Positions 1-7,905 of a DNA stretch of 64,000 bases are shown here, one piece after another. Position 1 is the first letter of the stretch; the number at the start of each line of letters is the position of its first letter. Source of the stretch: Paraclostridium tenue (GTDB taxonomy: Bacteria; Bacillota; Clostridia; Peptostreptococcales; Peptostreptococcaceae). A program made the position numbers and the translations under genes. Where the stretch lies: NCBI RefSeq assembly GCF_015668515.1, contig NZ_JADPFO010000002.1, positions 190,992 to 254,991 on the forward strand, written 5' to 3'. Under the pieces are notes generated by a model. That model did no database searches. It was not told the origin of the DNA and saw nothing but the letters and a program-made list of their open reading frames with translations.

Positions 1-68
1 GCTATATTAAAACATAATATAATGGTAATTAAAAAATACTATTATACTGGCTTATGTTTTAATATAGC
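1..68. terminator. Long inverted repeat, probable terminator of the upstream gene
   Basis: Bases 1-17 and 52-68 are perfect inverted repeats (17 bp arms, 34-base loop), followed by a T-rich stretch. It probably ends a gene lying left of the window. The left arm starts exactly at the window edge, so the repeat may extend further. Confidence 0.5.
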
Positions 69-151
69 TTATTTTGTATGTAATGAAAATTAAATTGTAA
101 AATTGTATAATAAATAAGGTAAATGGAAATAAAACTTATTAGGAGGAAAAT

Positions 152-1000
152 ATGGATATAAATGCAAAAACTAAATTAATATGTTTAATAGGGCATCCAA
201 TTGAACATAGCTTATCACCGGATATACACAATTATCTTTTAAATAAATACAATTTAAATATGAATTATGTATGTTTTGATGTAGAAAAAGAAAATTTAAA
301 AGAAGCTGTAAAAGGGTTAAAAGCACTAGGAATAAAAGGGTGTAATGTTACAATTCCTCATAAAGTAGATATTATTAAATTTTTAGACGAAGTAGATAAT
401 AATGCTAAATTAATAGGAGCTGTAAACACAATAAAAAATGAAAATGGGAAACTTATAGGATATAATACAGATGGAGTAGGATTTGTTAAATCAATAATAG
501 ATAAAGGATATAAGCTGAAAAATAAAAAAATTTTAATTATAGGAGCAGGTGGTGCTTGTAGAAGTATTGCTATAGAATTGGCATCTAATGGTGTTAAAGA
601 AATAGAAATAAGAAATAGAAGTATAGAAAATGCAGAAGTTATATGTAATGTAATAAACAAGCATTTTAAAACTAAAAGCAAATGCTCATCAAAACCTATA
701 ATGAAAAGTGATTTAGAGGACATAGATATAATTATAAACACGACGCCTATTGGAATGGATAAAGATAAAGATAATTGTCCTATAGATGAAAATTTAGTTA
801 TAGATAAAAAAATTCTTTTATGTGACATAGTTTATAATCCTCATGAAACTAAATTTATAGCTTGGGGTAAGAAAAATAAATTTGATGTTGTATATGGAAT
901 AGACATGCTTATAAATCAGGCTATACATGGGTTTTATATATGGACTAACATAAAGGCTGATGAAACAAAAAATTTAAAATATAAATTGAAAGGTATTTAA
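152..1000 (+). CDS. aroE: Shikimate dehydrogenase (NADP+)
   Basis: Reduces 3-dehydroshikimate to shikimate in the cytoplasmic aromatic amino acid (chorismate) pathway. The 282-residue length is normal. The N-terminal substrate domain shows the SLSP shikimate-binding motif (residues 20-23) and NVTIPHK with the catalytic Lys71; NTDGVGF follows. The NADP-binding part has a GAGGACRS glycine loop and the INTTPIGM segment. The ATG follows an AGGAGG ribosome site at a good distance. aroK and aroQ lie just downstream, so this is part of an aro cluster, although pilin-like genes separate aroE from aroK. Confidence 0.95.
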   Translation: MDINAKTKLICLIGHPIEHSLSPDIHNYLLNKYNLNMNYVCFDVEKENLKEAVKGLKALGIKGCNVTIPHKVDIIKFLDEVDNNAKLIGAVNTIKNENGKLIGYNTDGVGFVKSIIDKGYKLKNKKILIIGAGGACRSIAIELASNGVKEIEIRNRSIENAEVICNVINKHFKTKSKCSSKPIMKSDLEDIDIIINTTPIGMDKDKDNCPIDENLVIDKKILLCDIVYNPHETKFIAWGKKNKFDVVYGIDMLINQAIHGFYIWTNIKADETKNLKYKLKGI

Positions 1001-1001
1001 A

Positions 1002-1355
1002 TTGAAAATTAAACGAAATGGGTTTCTTATTTTAGAAAATGTTATATCTTTAAGCTTAATAGGATTAATATCATCGCTAGTTGTATCTGTTTTATCAACT
1101 AGCATTTTTTGTATAAATAGGTCTTACAAAAGTACTGAGATGCTAAATATAGCAAAAAATGAGATGTGTGATATAGAATATTCTATAGATAATACAGATG
1201 TAGAAGAAGAACATAGAAAGAAAATGATAAAAGATTATGAAATAGATTATAAAATAGAAAAAAGTGATAAATATTATAATTGTTATAAAGTTGATATTGC
1301 TGTAAGGCATAAAGATAAAGAAGTAAAATTAAATAGTTATGTGGTGAAAAGTTGA
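1002..1355 (+). CDS. Type IV prepilin-like protein (minor pseudopilin)
   Basis: A 117-residue protein with a short basic leader and a class III prepilin signal: Gly-Phe at the predicted prepilin peptidase site, then LILE with Glu at position +5 and a long hydrophobic helix. The rest is hydrophilic, as in minor pilins or competence pseudopilins. The start is TTG, one base after the aroE stop, and the gene overlaps the next one by four bases, so the set is cotranscribed. It is the first of four pilin-like genes between aroE and aroK. Its exact role (pilus, secretion or DNA uptake) cannot be told from the sequence. Confidence 0.7.
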   Translation: MKIKRNGFLILENVISLSLIGLISSLVVSVLSTSIFCINRSYKSTEMLNIAKNEMCDIEYSIDNTDVEEEHRKKMIKDYEIDYKIEKSDKYYNCYKVDIAVRHKDKEVKLNSYVVKS

Positions 1356-1849
1356 GAAAAAATTTAGGATCTATAATGGTTACAACACTTTTTTGCTTTT
1401 CTATATTGAGCATTTTATGTTTAAGTTGCTTAGATATAATACGTTCAAATAATGATATAATAAGTGTTTATGAAGAATCATTAAACTTGCAATACGAAGT
1501 AAAAGGTGGACTGAATTTAGCACACAGTAAAATTTTAGAGGAAGTTGATAAAGCTATAGAAATAGCTATAAAAGATGAATATCCTGAAGATAAATATAAG
1601 GATTATTTCTTAGGAAGTAATAAAATAAATTTTATAAAATCTATAGAGAGTTTAGACTGTGAAAACATAATTTTAGATGTAATTAATAATAAAATTTACA
1701 CAGAAGATAACTATATAAAATTAGATATAACGTGTTCTAAAAGTAATAAAGAAATTAAAAAAAGTGTGAGGTGTTCATTTAAAATAAGTATGAATATAGA
1801 AGATATTAATAAGAACAAGGTATATAAATACAACTATAAGGAGATATAA
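1352..1849 (+). CDS. PilX-like pilus assembly protein (putative)
   Basis: A 165-residue protein with a basic N-terminus and one hydrophobic helix (about residues 8-28), then a charged extracellular-type domain. It resembles PilX/GspK-type minor components, which lack a clear Glu at +5. It starts with TTG inside the stop of the previous gene (overlap 1352-1355), implying translational coupling. Its neighbours are prepilin-like on both sides, which is the main argument for the assignment. No firm family was recognised. Confidence 0.5.
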   Translation: MRKNLGSIMVTTLFCFSILSILCLSCLDIIRSNNDIISVYEESLNLQYEVKGGLNLAHSKILEEVDKAIEIAIKDEYPEDKYKDYFLGSNKINFIKSIESLDCENIILDVINNKIYTEDNYIKLDITCSKSNKEIKKSVRCSFKISMNIEDINKNKVYKYNYKEI

Positions 1850-1869
1850 TTTATGAAAAGAGAAGGAAT

Positions 1870-2292
1870 GTGACTTTAATAGAATTAGTTATAGGGGTAG
1901 GAATAGTATTAATAGCTATAGCTATAAGTTTTCCAAAAGACAAAGCAGATAAATATCAAATAGATTCTTTTGCAAGGCAACTTGTTTCAGATATAAGATA
2001 TGTAAGAAGTATGAATATAAATGGGAATATGAATTTATATTTAGAAAATATAAAGGTTTTTGATAATCCAAGATATATAATAAAGAACAATTCTAGTATA
2101 ATAAAAACTGTAAACCTTCCAAAGGATTCAACCTTATCGGCTCCAACATCTATAATTAAATTCAAATCAGATGGTACTTTAAATTCAAAGGGAGAAACTA
2201 TAATTATTAATTCAAATAATAGAAAAATAGAAATAACAATAGTACCTTTTAGTGGAAGAGTATTATTAAAAGAGGATAAGTATGAAAACTAA
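1870..2292 (+). CDS. Prepilin-like protein with a disrupted leader (apparent frameshift)
   Basis: From residue 1 this frame reads MTLIELVIGVG, the mature N-terminus of a type IV pilin with Glu at +5, so the protein is pilin-like. The leader is missing. A well-placed start exists at ATG 1853, with an AAGGAG ribosome site at about 1838, and reads MKREGM, ending in the Gly before the cleavage site, but it then meets TGA at 1871-1873. Removing one TG of the TGTG at 1869-1872 would join the two into a perfect prepilin leader. Either the gene carries a two-base duplication (decay, phase variation or assembly error) or translation begins at the weak GTG 1870. The 140-residue body is otherwise intact. 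Confidence 0.6.
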   Translation: MTLIELVIGVGIVLIAIAISFPKDKADKYQIDSFARQLVSDIRYVRSMNINGNMNLYLENIKVFDNPRYIIKNNSSIIKTVNLPKDSTLSAPTSIIKFKSDGTLNSKGETIIINSNNRKIEITIVPFSGRVLLKEDKYEN

Positions 2293-2815
2293 AAATGGAT
2301 ATCTAATTATAGAAGCTTCACTATCTATATGTATATCGCTAGTTATAATAATTGGACTATATGGCTTATTATTTTCAAGTTTAAAAATTTATAAAAAAAT
2401 TCATAGTAGTATAGAGATACAACAACAAGGAATTGAAATACAAAAACATATAGAAAAAGAATTAAGTGAAGGTATAGAAGTAGTAAATGTTAAAACTCAA
2501 AATAATCAAATATTAACATCAAAAAATTTTGATTTAAAAAACGTAATATCAATTAAATATAAACCTATAGATAGATTATCTAGTATGGGATTAGATGAAT
2601 TGTTTTTAAATAAAAAAACACAAAAAATTTTTATAAAAAGACGAAACTCTGCGTCAGGATATGAAATTGGAGATTATCTAGATAATATGTATATATCAAA
2701 AGAAAAAGATGGAGAATTAATACGAATAAAACTAGAATTATCAAAGAATAAACAGTTAAATACTATTGAATTTACAATGTATAATAAGTATATAAGTATG
2801 GGAGAGAGTATATGA
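2282..2815 (+). CDS. Type IV prepilin-like protein
   Basis: A 177-residue protein with a class III prepilin leader: a short basic segment, Gly-Tyr at the processing site, then LIIE with Glu at +5 and a hydrophobic helix to about residue 35. The C-terminal part is hydrophilic and probably folds outside the membrane. It overlaps the previous gene by 11 bases and the following aroK by four, so the pilin-like genes and aroK share one transcript. A PilW-like minor pilin is possible; the main pilin and the assembly ATPase are not in the window. Confidence 0.65.
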   Translation: MKTKNGYLIIEASLSICISLVIIIGLYGLLFSSLKIYKKIHSSIEIQQQGIEIQKHIEKELSEGIEVVNVKTQNNQILTSKNFDLKNVISIKYKPIDRLSSMGLDELFLNKKTQKIFIKRRNSASGYEIGDYLDNMYISKEKDGELIRIKLELSKNKQLNTIEFTMYNKYISMGESI

Positions 2816-3318
2816 AAAATGTAATTTTAATTGGATTTATGGGTAGTGGAAAAACTACTATAGGAAAAATTATAGCAGATAAAAAGAATATGAAATTTAT
2901 AGATATGGATTTAGAAATTGAGAAAATGGAAAATAAAAAAATTAATCAAATTTTTAATGAAAATGGAGAAAAATATTTTAGAGAGAAAGAATCAAGTTTA
3001 TTAAAAAAATTATGTTCACTAAAAAATAGTGTAATATCTACAGGCGGTGGAATAATAGAAAATGAATTTAATATAGAAATTTTAAAAAAACAATCATATG
3101 TTATATGGCTTGATGCTAATGAAGATACAATAGAAAATAATGTTAAAAATGAAATAGAGAAAAGACCAAAATTAAAAGAAGATGATAATTTAAAATTATC
3201 TATAAAAAATCTTTTAAATAAACGATATGATAAATACAAAGAATCTGCCAATATAAGAGTAAATGTCAATAATAAAAATGTAGACCAAGTGGTAAGTGAT
3301 ATACTTGTTTATATTTAA
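2812..3318 (+). CDS. aroK: Shikimate kinase
   Basis: Phosphorylates shikimate to shikimate 3-phosphate with ATP. At 168 residues it has the normal length. The P-loop GFMGSGKTT lies at residues 8-16, the Asp-Met-Asp shikimate/Mg site at 31-33, a substrate-binding Arg at 57, and the STGGGII motif near 76-82; a lid region with RPK follows. The ATG overlaps the stop of the upstream pilin-like gene by four bases. Together with aroE and aroQ it supplies the chorismate pathway. Confidence 0.95.
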   Translation: MKNVILIGFMGSGKTTIGKIIADKKNMKFIDMDLEIEKMENKKINQIFNENGEKYFREKESSLLKKLCSLKNSVISTGGGIIENEFNIEILKKQSYVIWLDANEDTIENNVKNEIEKRPKLKEDDNLKLSIKNLLNKRYDKYKESANIRVNVNNKNVDQVVSDILVYI

Positions 3319-3367
3319 CAAAATATGTTATTATATTAATGTAAATAAGTTTTATGAAAAAGGTTAG

Positions 3368-3808
3368 GTGAATGTTATAAAGATATTAATAATAAATGGA
3401 CCAAACCTAAATATGTTAGGGAAAAGAGAACCTAATGTATATGGAAAAAATACTCTAGAGGATTTAGAATGTAGTATAAGAAAAACATTTAAAGATACTA
3501 TTGAATTTGAATTTTTTCAAAGTAATCATGAAGGCTTTATAATAGACAAATTACATGAAGCTAATTGTAAATTTGACGGAATTGTTTTAAATCCTGGAGC
3601 ATTTACTCACTATAGCTATGCTATAGCAGATGCTATAAGATCTATAAGTACAAAGGTTGTAGAAGTGCATATTTCTAATATTCATAATAGAGAAGAATTT
3701 AGGACAAAAAGTGTTACTGCAAGTGCATGTATAGGTCAAATTTCAGGTTTTGGATTTTATAGTTACATTTTAGGGATAAATTCAATAATTAATTATGAGG
3801 TGGAGTAA
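3368..3808 (+). CDS. aroQ: 3-dehydroquinate dehydratase, type II
   Basis: Dehydrates 3-dehydroquinate to 3-dehydroshikimate, the step before AroE. The 146-residue length is typical of the small type II enzyme. The N-terminal INGPNLNMLGKREPNVYG carries the catalytic Arg20 and Tyr25, and NPGAFTHYS and VHISNIHNREEFR carry the conserved Asn and His residues. The start is a GTG; no better start is seen. The stop abuts the GTG of the peptidase gene at 3809. Confidence 0.95.
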   Translation: MNVIKILIINGPNLNMLGKREPNVYGKNTLEDLECSIRKTFKDTIEFEFFQSNHEGFIIDKLHEANCKFDGIVLNPGAFTHYSYAIADAIRSISTKVVEVHISNIHNREEFRTKSVTASACIGQISGFGFYSYILGINSIINYEVE

Positions 3809-4876
3809 GTGGAAAAAAGAGTTTTAAAATTAAGAGAAGAAATGGTGAGATTAAACCTAGACGCAGTTTTAATTGAAGATTCTAAAAATAAAAGATATAT
3901 ATCTGGATTTACAGGTACAGCTGGGTCTATAATAATAACTAAAGAAAAAAATATATTATTTACAGATTTTAGATATACACAACAAGCTAAAAATCAAACT
4001 AATAATTTTGATATAGTTGAAATATCTAGAACAAACCCTATAACTAATTTCTTGAAGAAAATGAATATAAAAAGATTAGGGTTTGAAGATGATAAGATGA
4101 GTTTTGCTACATATTCAAACTATAATAAAAATTTATATGATACAGAAATGGTTCCATTAAATGGATTAATGTTAAATCTAAGAGCTATTAAAGATGAAAA
4201 AGAATTAGAAATTATAAGACAAGCTTCAAAAATTGCGGATAATGGATTTATGCATATAATAAACTTCATAAAACCAGGAATGAAGGAAAGTGAAGTAGCT
4301 TTAGAATTAGAATTCTTTATGAGAAAGCAAGGAGCTACAGGAGTATCATTTGATTTTATAGTAGCTTCAGGGAAAAGATCATCTATGCCTCATGGAGTTG
4401 CTAGTGACAAAGTAATAGAAATAGGCGATTTTGTTACAATAGATTTTGGATGTGTATATAATGGATATTGTTCAGATATGACTAGAACTATAGTTGTAGG
4501 AAAAGCAAGTGATAAGCAAAAAGAAATATACAATATAGTATTAGAGGCACAACTTAAAGTCATAGAACACGCTAAAGCTAATATGAGTGGAATAGAACTT
4601 GACAATATCGCAAGACAATATATAATTGAAAAAGGATATGGTGATAAATTTGGTCATGGCTTAGGACACGGAATAGGCCTTGATGTACATGAACTTCCAA
4701 ATGTTAATACATTAGGAGAAAAGATATTAAAGCCTAATATGGTAATAAGTGATGAGCCAGGTATATACATAGAAGATTTTGGTGGTGTAAGAATTGAAGA
4801 TTTACTTATAATAACAGAAGATGGATGTGAAGTAATCAATTCATCACCAAAGGAATTAATAGAATTAGAATTTTAA
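3809..4876 (+). CDS. Xaa-Pro aminopeptidase / prolidase family peptidase (M24B)
   Basis: A cytoplasmic metallopeptidase that cleaves the bond next to proline. It has 355 residues: an N-terminal creatinase-like domain (about 1-125) and a C-terminal pita-bread domain. The dinuclear metal ligands are visible as the Asp of DFGCVYNGYCSD, the second Asp of that segment, the His of HGLGHGIGLDVHE, and the Glu residues of SDEPGIY and RIEDL. It starts with GTG directly after aroQ and precedes efp, a common clostridial arrangement. Specificity (dipeptides or longer peptides) is not determined. Confidence 0.9.
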   Translation: MEKRVLKLREEMVRLNLDAVLIEDSKNKRYISGFTGTAGSIIITKEKNILFTDFRYTQQAKNQTNNFDIVEISRTNPITNFLKKMNIKRLGFEDDKMSFATYSNYNKNLYDTEMVPLNGLMLNLRAIKDEKELEIIRQASKIADNGFMHIINFIKPGMKESEVALELEFFMRKQGATGVSFDFIVASGKRSSMPHGVASDKVIEIGDFVTIDFGCVYNGYCSDMTRTIVVGKASDKQKEIYNIVLEAQLKVIEHAKANMSGIELDNIARQYIIEKGYGDKFGHGLGHGIGLDVHELPNVNTLGEKILKPNMVISDEPGIYIEDFGGVRIEDLLIITEDGCEVINSSPKELIELEF

Positions 4877-4903
4877 AAATCGTAAAATTATGGAGGGACA
4901 AAT

Positions 4904-5461
4904 ATGGTAACAGCAGGTGATTTTAGAAAAGGTGTAACATTTGAGAAGGATGGACAACCATGTTTAATAGTTGACTTCCAACATGTTAAGCCAGGTAAAG
5001 GTGCAGCATTTGTTAGAACTAAGTACAAAAACTTAAAAACAGGAGCTATAAGAGAAGAAGCTTTCAACCCAAGTGATAAGTTTCCTAAAGCTCATATAGA
5101 TACTAGACAAATGCAATATTTATACAATGATGGAGAGTTATACTACTTCATGGATAACGAAACATTTGAACAAATACCACTAGATTATGAAAAGGTTGAA
5201 GATGCAATCAAATTCTTAAAAGAAAATGAAACTGCAACAATAAGATTCTACCAAGGACAACCATTCCAAGTTGAAGCTCCAAACTTTGCAGAACTTGAAA
5301 TAGTTGAAACAGAACCAGGAATAAAAGGAGATACTGCAAGTAACGTTACTAAATCAGCTACAGTTGAAACTGGTGCAGTAGTTCAAGTACCTTTATTCAT
5401 AAATATAGGAGATAGAATAAAGATAGATACAAGAACTGGAGAATATTTATCAAGAGTTTAA
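4904..5461 (+). CDS. efp: Elongation factor P
   Basis: Relieves ribosome stalling at polyproline stretches. It has 185 residues with the three beta-barrel domains of EF-P. The N-terminal KPGKGAAF loop carries the lysine that reaches the peptidyl transferase centre, and the C-terminal [17 protein letters not shown] is the family signature. A GGAGGG ribosome site precedes the ATG. A terminator-like hairpin follows at 5477-5514. Confidence 0.97.
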   Translation: MVTAGDFRKGVTFEKDGQPCLIVDFQHVKPGKGAAFVRTKYKNLKTGAIREEAFNPSDKFPKAHIDTRQMQYLYNDGELYYFMDNETFEQIPLDYEKVEDAIKFLKENETATIRFYQGQPFQVEAPNFAELEIVETEPGIKGDTASNVTKSATVETGAVVQVPLFINIGDRIKIDTRTGEYLSRV

Positions 5462-5476
5462 TAATAACATGTATAT

Positions 5477-5514
5477 AAAAGCTTATATATCTAATAATAG
5501 ATATATGGGCTTTT
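5477..5514 (+). terminator. Terminator after efp
   Basis: AAAAGC and the following AT-rich arm pair with a matching arm ending in GGGCTTTT across a short loop, ending in a T-run. It separates efp from the next gene. Confidence 0.7.
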
Positions 5515-5553
5515 AAATTTATATAAACAAAATTATGAAAGTGAGGGGTACCA

Positions 5554-5970
5554 ATGAAATATTTATATGAAGAAGTTGCATACTTAAAAGGTCTTGCTGA
5601 AGGTCTAGACATAAGCGAAGATACAAAAGAAGGAAAAATAATACATAAAATTGTAGATGTTTTAGAAAGTTTCGCAGATGCTATAGTAGAATTAGAAGAA
5701 GAACAAATAGAACTTATTGAGTATGTTGAATCTATAGATGAAGACTTAGCAGATATAGAAGATGACATATATGAAGAAGCTGAAGACGATGACGACGATG
5801 ATGAATTCAATTATATAGAAATGGAATGCCCAAGTTGCAATGATTTTGTAGAAATAGATGAAGATTTATTATATGATGAAGGTGTTGATATTGTATGCCC
5901 TAATTGCCAATCAATAATTTTATCAGCTGATGAATTAGATTCTGACTGTGATTGTTATGATGAAAAGTAA
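5554..5970 (+). CDS. Small acidic zinc-ribbon protein (CD1247-like), function unknown
   Basis: A 138-residue protein. The N-terminal 60 residues look like a conserved helical domain (YLYEEVAYLKGLAEGL and onward). A very acidic stretch follows, including a run of five Asp at about 75-79. The C-terminus has two CPxC pairs (CPSC and CPNC) about 25 residues apart that would form a zinc ribbon, and a terminal CDC. I recall the same gene between efp and rnc in Clostridioides difficile (CD1247 region), which supports synteny but gives no function. Terminators flank it on both sides, so it is probably a single-gene transcript. Confidence 0.75.
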   Translation: MKYLYEEVAYLKGLAEGLDISEDTKEGKIIHKIVDVLESFADAIVELEEEQIELIEYVESIDEDLADIEDDIYEEAEDDDDDDEFNYIEMECPSCNDFVEIDEDLLYDEGVDIVCPNCQSIILSADELDSDCDCYDEK

Positions 5971-5993
5971 AATTTTATAGTGTAATAATTTAT

Positions 5994-6030
5994 AAAGCCT
6001 ATGAAATCAAATAAGTTTCATGGGCTTTTA
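5994..6030 (+). terminator. Terminator upstream of rnc
   Basis: AAAGCCTATGAAA pairs with TTTCATGGGCTTT and is followed by a T-rich run. It closes the acidic zinc-ribbon gene. Confidence 0.75.
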
Positions 6031-6104
6031 TATTTTATGTTTTGCAATAATTTTAGAAAAATAGTACACTATAGTCTAGAGAGATTTAAGCTGGAGGTAG
6101 TTAA

Positions 6105-6806
6105 ATGAAAATAAAATCAAGCATATTAAGTAATATATCTAATTTTGAAGATATTATAAAATATAAATTCAAAAATAAAGAGTATATATTAGAAGCTTTA
6201 ACACATAGTTCATACTCTAATGAAAATAAAGCATACTCGTTTAATGAGAGATTAGAGTTTTTAGGTGATTCTGTATTAGGAATAGTAATAAGTGATTACT
6301 TGTTTAAAAATGAGACAAAACTTCCAGAAGGGGAGTTAACAAAATTAAGAGCCAATATAGTTTGTGAAGAGTCTTTAAGTGATGTAGCTAAGGAGATAAA
6401 CTTAGGTAGACATATTCTTTTAGGTAGAGGAGAAGAAGCCACAGGAGGAAGAGAACGTGCATCTATATTAGCAGATGCTTTTGAAGCTGTTATAGCAGCT
6501 ATATACTTAGATGGTGGAATAGAAGAAGCTAAAGTATTTGTTTTAGATCATATGAAAGAAATAATACAAGACTCTATAAAAGGAAGAATCTTCAGAGACT
6601 ATAAGACTCATTTACAAGAAGTTGTACAAAGTCAAGGAGATAGCAACATAACTTATAATTTAGTAGAAGAAATTGGACCAGATCATAACAAAAGATTTGT
6701 AATGCAAGTTAAGTTAAATGATGAAGTATTAGGACGTGGAGAAGGAAAAAGTAAAAAAGAAGCAGAACAATCAGCTGCAAAACAAGCATTAAGAAGGATG
6801 ATGTAA
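6105..6806 (+). CDS. rnc: Ribonuclease III
   Basis: Double-strand-specific endonuclease for rRNA and mRNA maturation. It has 233 residues: the RNase III domain has the signature ERLEFLGDSVLG (about residues 48-59) with metal-binding acidic residues, and a double-stranded RNA-binding domain fills about residues 158-232, ending in the typical KKEAEQSAAKQAL. A GGAGG site precedes the ATG. The stop is one base before the next gene, so the two are cotranscribed; smc and ftsY follow, as is usual in Firmicutes. Confidence 0.96.
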   Translation: MKIKSSILSNISNFEDIIKYKFKNKEYILEALTHSSYSNENKAYSFNERLEFLGDSVLGIVISDYLFKNETKLPEGELTKLRANIVCEESLSDVAKEINLGRHILLGRGEEATGGRERASILADAFEAVIAAIYLDGGIEEAKVFVLDHMKEIIQDSIKGRIFRDYKTHLQEVVQSQGDSNITYNLVEEIGPDHNKRFVMQVKLNDEVLGRGEGKSKKEAEQSAAKQALRRMM

Positions 6807-6807
6807 T

Positions 6808-7878
6808 ATGAAAAAAAGAATAATACCTATATTTGTTCCACATAGAGGTTGTCCACATGATTGTATATTTTGTAATCAAAAAAAGATAACGGGAGTAAGT
6901 ACAGATATTACTAGTGATGATGTTAGAAGAATAATTGAAGAATATTTAACTACTATAGATAAAGATGCAAGTATTGAAATAGCATTTTTTGGAGGTAGTT
7001 TTACAGCTATAGATATGGATATACAAAGAAATTTACTTTCTGTAGCAAAAGAATATGTAGATAAAAATATAGTAAGTGATATAAGAATGTCTACAAGACC
7101 AGATTGTATAAATGATGAAATACTAACTATGTTAAAAGAATATAAAGTTAGTATAATAGAACTTGGGGTACAGTCATTAGATGATAGAGTTTTAATTGAT
7201 AGTGTAAGAGGTCATAGTGATAAAGATGTATTTGAAAGTGCTAACCTTATAAAAAAATACGGAATAAAGCTTGGTCTTCAAATGATGATAGGACTGCCAT
7301 CTGATACTGAAGAAAAATGTATATATACAGCTAAAGAATTTATAAAATTAAATCCAGATTGTGTAAGGGTATACCCTACATTAGTAGTTAAAGAAACAGG
7401 ACTTGAAAAATTATTAGTTGAAAATAAATATACACCATTTACGCTAGACGAAAGTATAGAAATTGTCAAAAAAGTACTAGTACTATTTTACACAAATAAT
7501 ATAAATGTCATAAGAGTTGGATTACAAGCTACAGAAGATATAGCTATAGGTAAAGAAGTATTAGCTGGGCCTTATCATCCAGCGTATAGAGAGTTAGTTG
7601 AAAGCAAAATGTATGGAGATTACATTGAATATTTAATAAATAAATATGAGGTTAAAGAAAATATTAACGTGTTAGTTAATAAGAAAAATGTATCTAGAAT
7701 ATTAGGAAATAAAAAATCTAATGTTAAAGAATTAAAAGAAAAATATGGAATTTCATTGAAAACTAAGGAAGATGATTTGGATATAGACAAATTAGGTTTT
7801 ATTATAGATGATAAAAAACTCATAGAGATTAATATTAATGAGATATATAATGTTTTAAAACAAATATATAACCTTTAG
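6808..7878 (+). CDS. Elp3-like radical SAM protein, function unknown
   Basis: A 356-residue radical S-adenosylmethionine enzyme. The N-terminus carries the iron-sulfur motif C-x3-C-x2-C (CPHDCIFC, Cys at about 15, 19 and 22), then FFGGSFTAI and ELGVQSLDD, all typical of the Elp3/HemN-like radical SAM fold. There is no acetyltransferase domain as in true Elp3. It lies between rnc and smc, where clostridia often have this gene. The substrate is unknown; RNA modification is only a guess from the Elp3 resemblance. Confidence 0.85.
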   Translation: MKKRIIPIFVPHRGCPHDCIFCNQKKITGVSTDITSDDVRRIIEEYLTTIDKDASIEIAFFGGSFTAIDMDIQRNLLSVAKEYVDKNIVSDIRMSTRPDCINDEILTMLKEYKVSIIELGVQSLDDRVLIDSVRGHSDKDVFESANLIKKYGIKLGLQMMIGLPSDTEEKCIYTAKEFIKLNPDCVRVYPTLVVKETGLEKLLVENKYTPFTLDESIEIVKKVLVLFYTNNINVIRVGLQATEDIAIGKEVLAGPYHPAYRELVESKMYGDYIEYLINKYEVKENINVLVNKKNVSRILGNKKSNVKELKEKYGISLKTKEDDLDIDKLGFIIDDKKLIEININEIYNVLKQIYNL

Positions 7879-7905
7879 TTTTATTATTGAAGGGAGAGAC
7901 AGATA

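Noticed and set aside
1-68. Terminal inverted repeat as a mobile-element end
   Set aside because: No transposase or target-site duplication is present; a terminator hairpin explains it.
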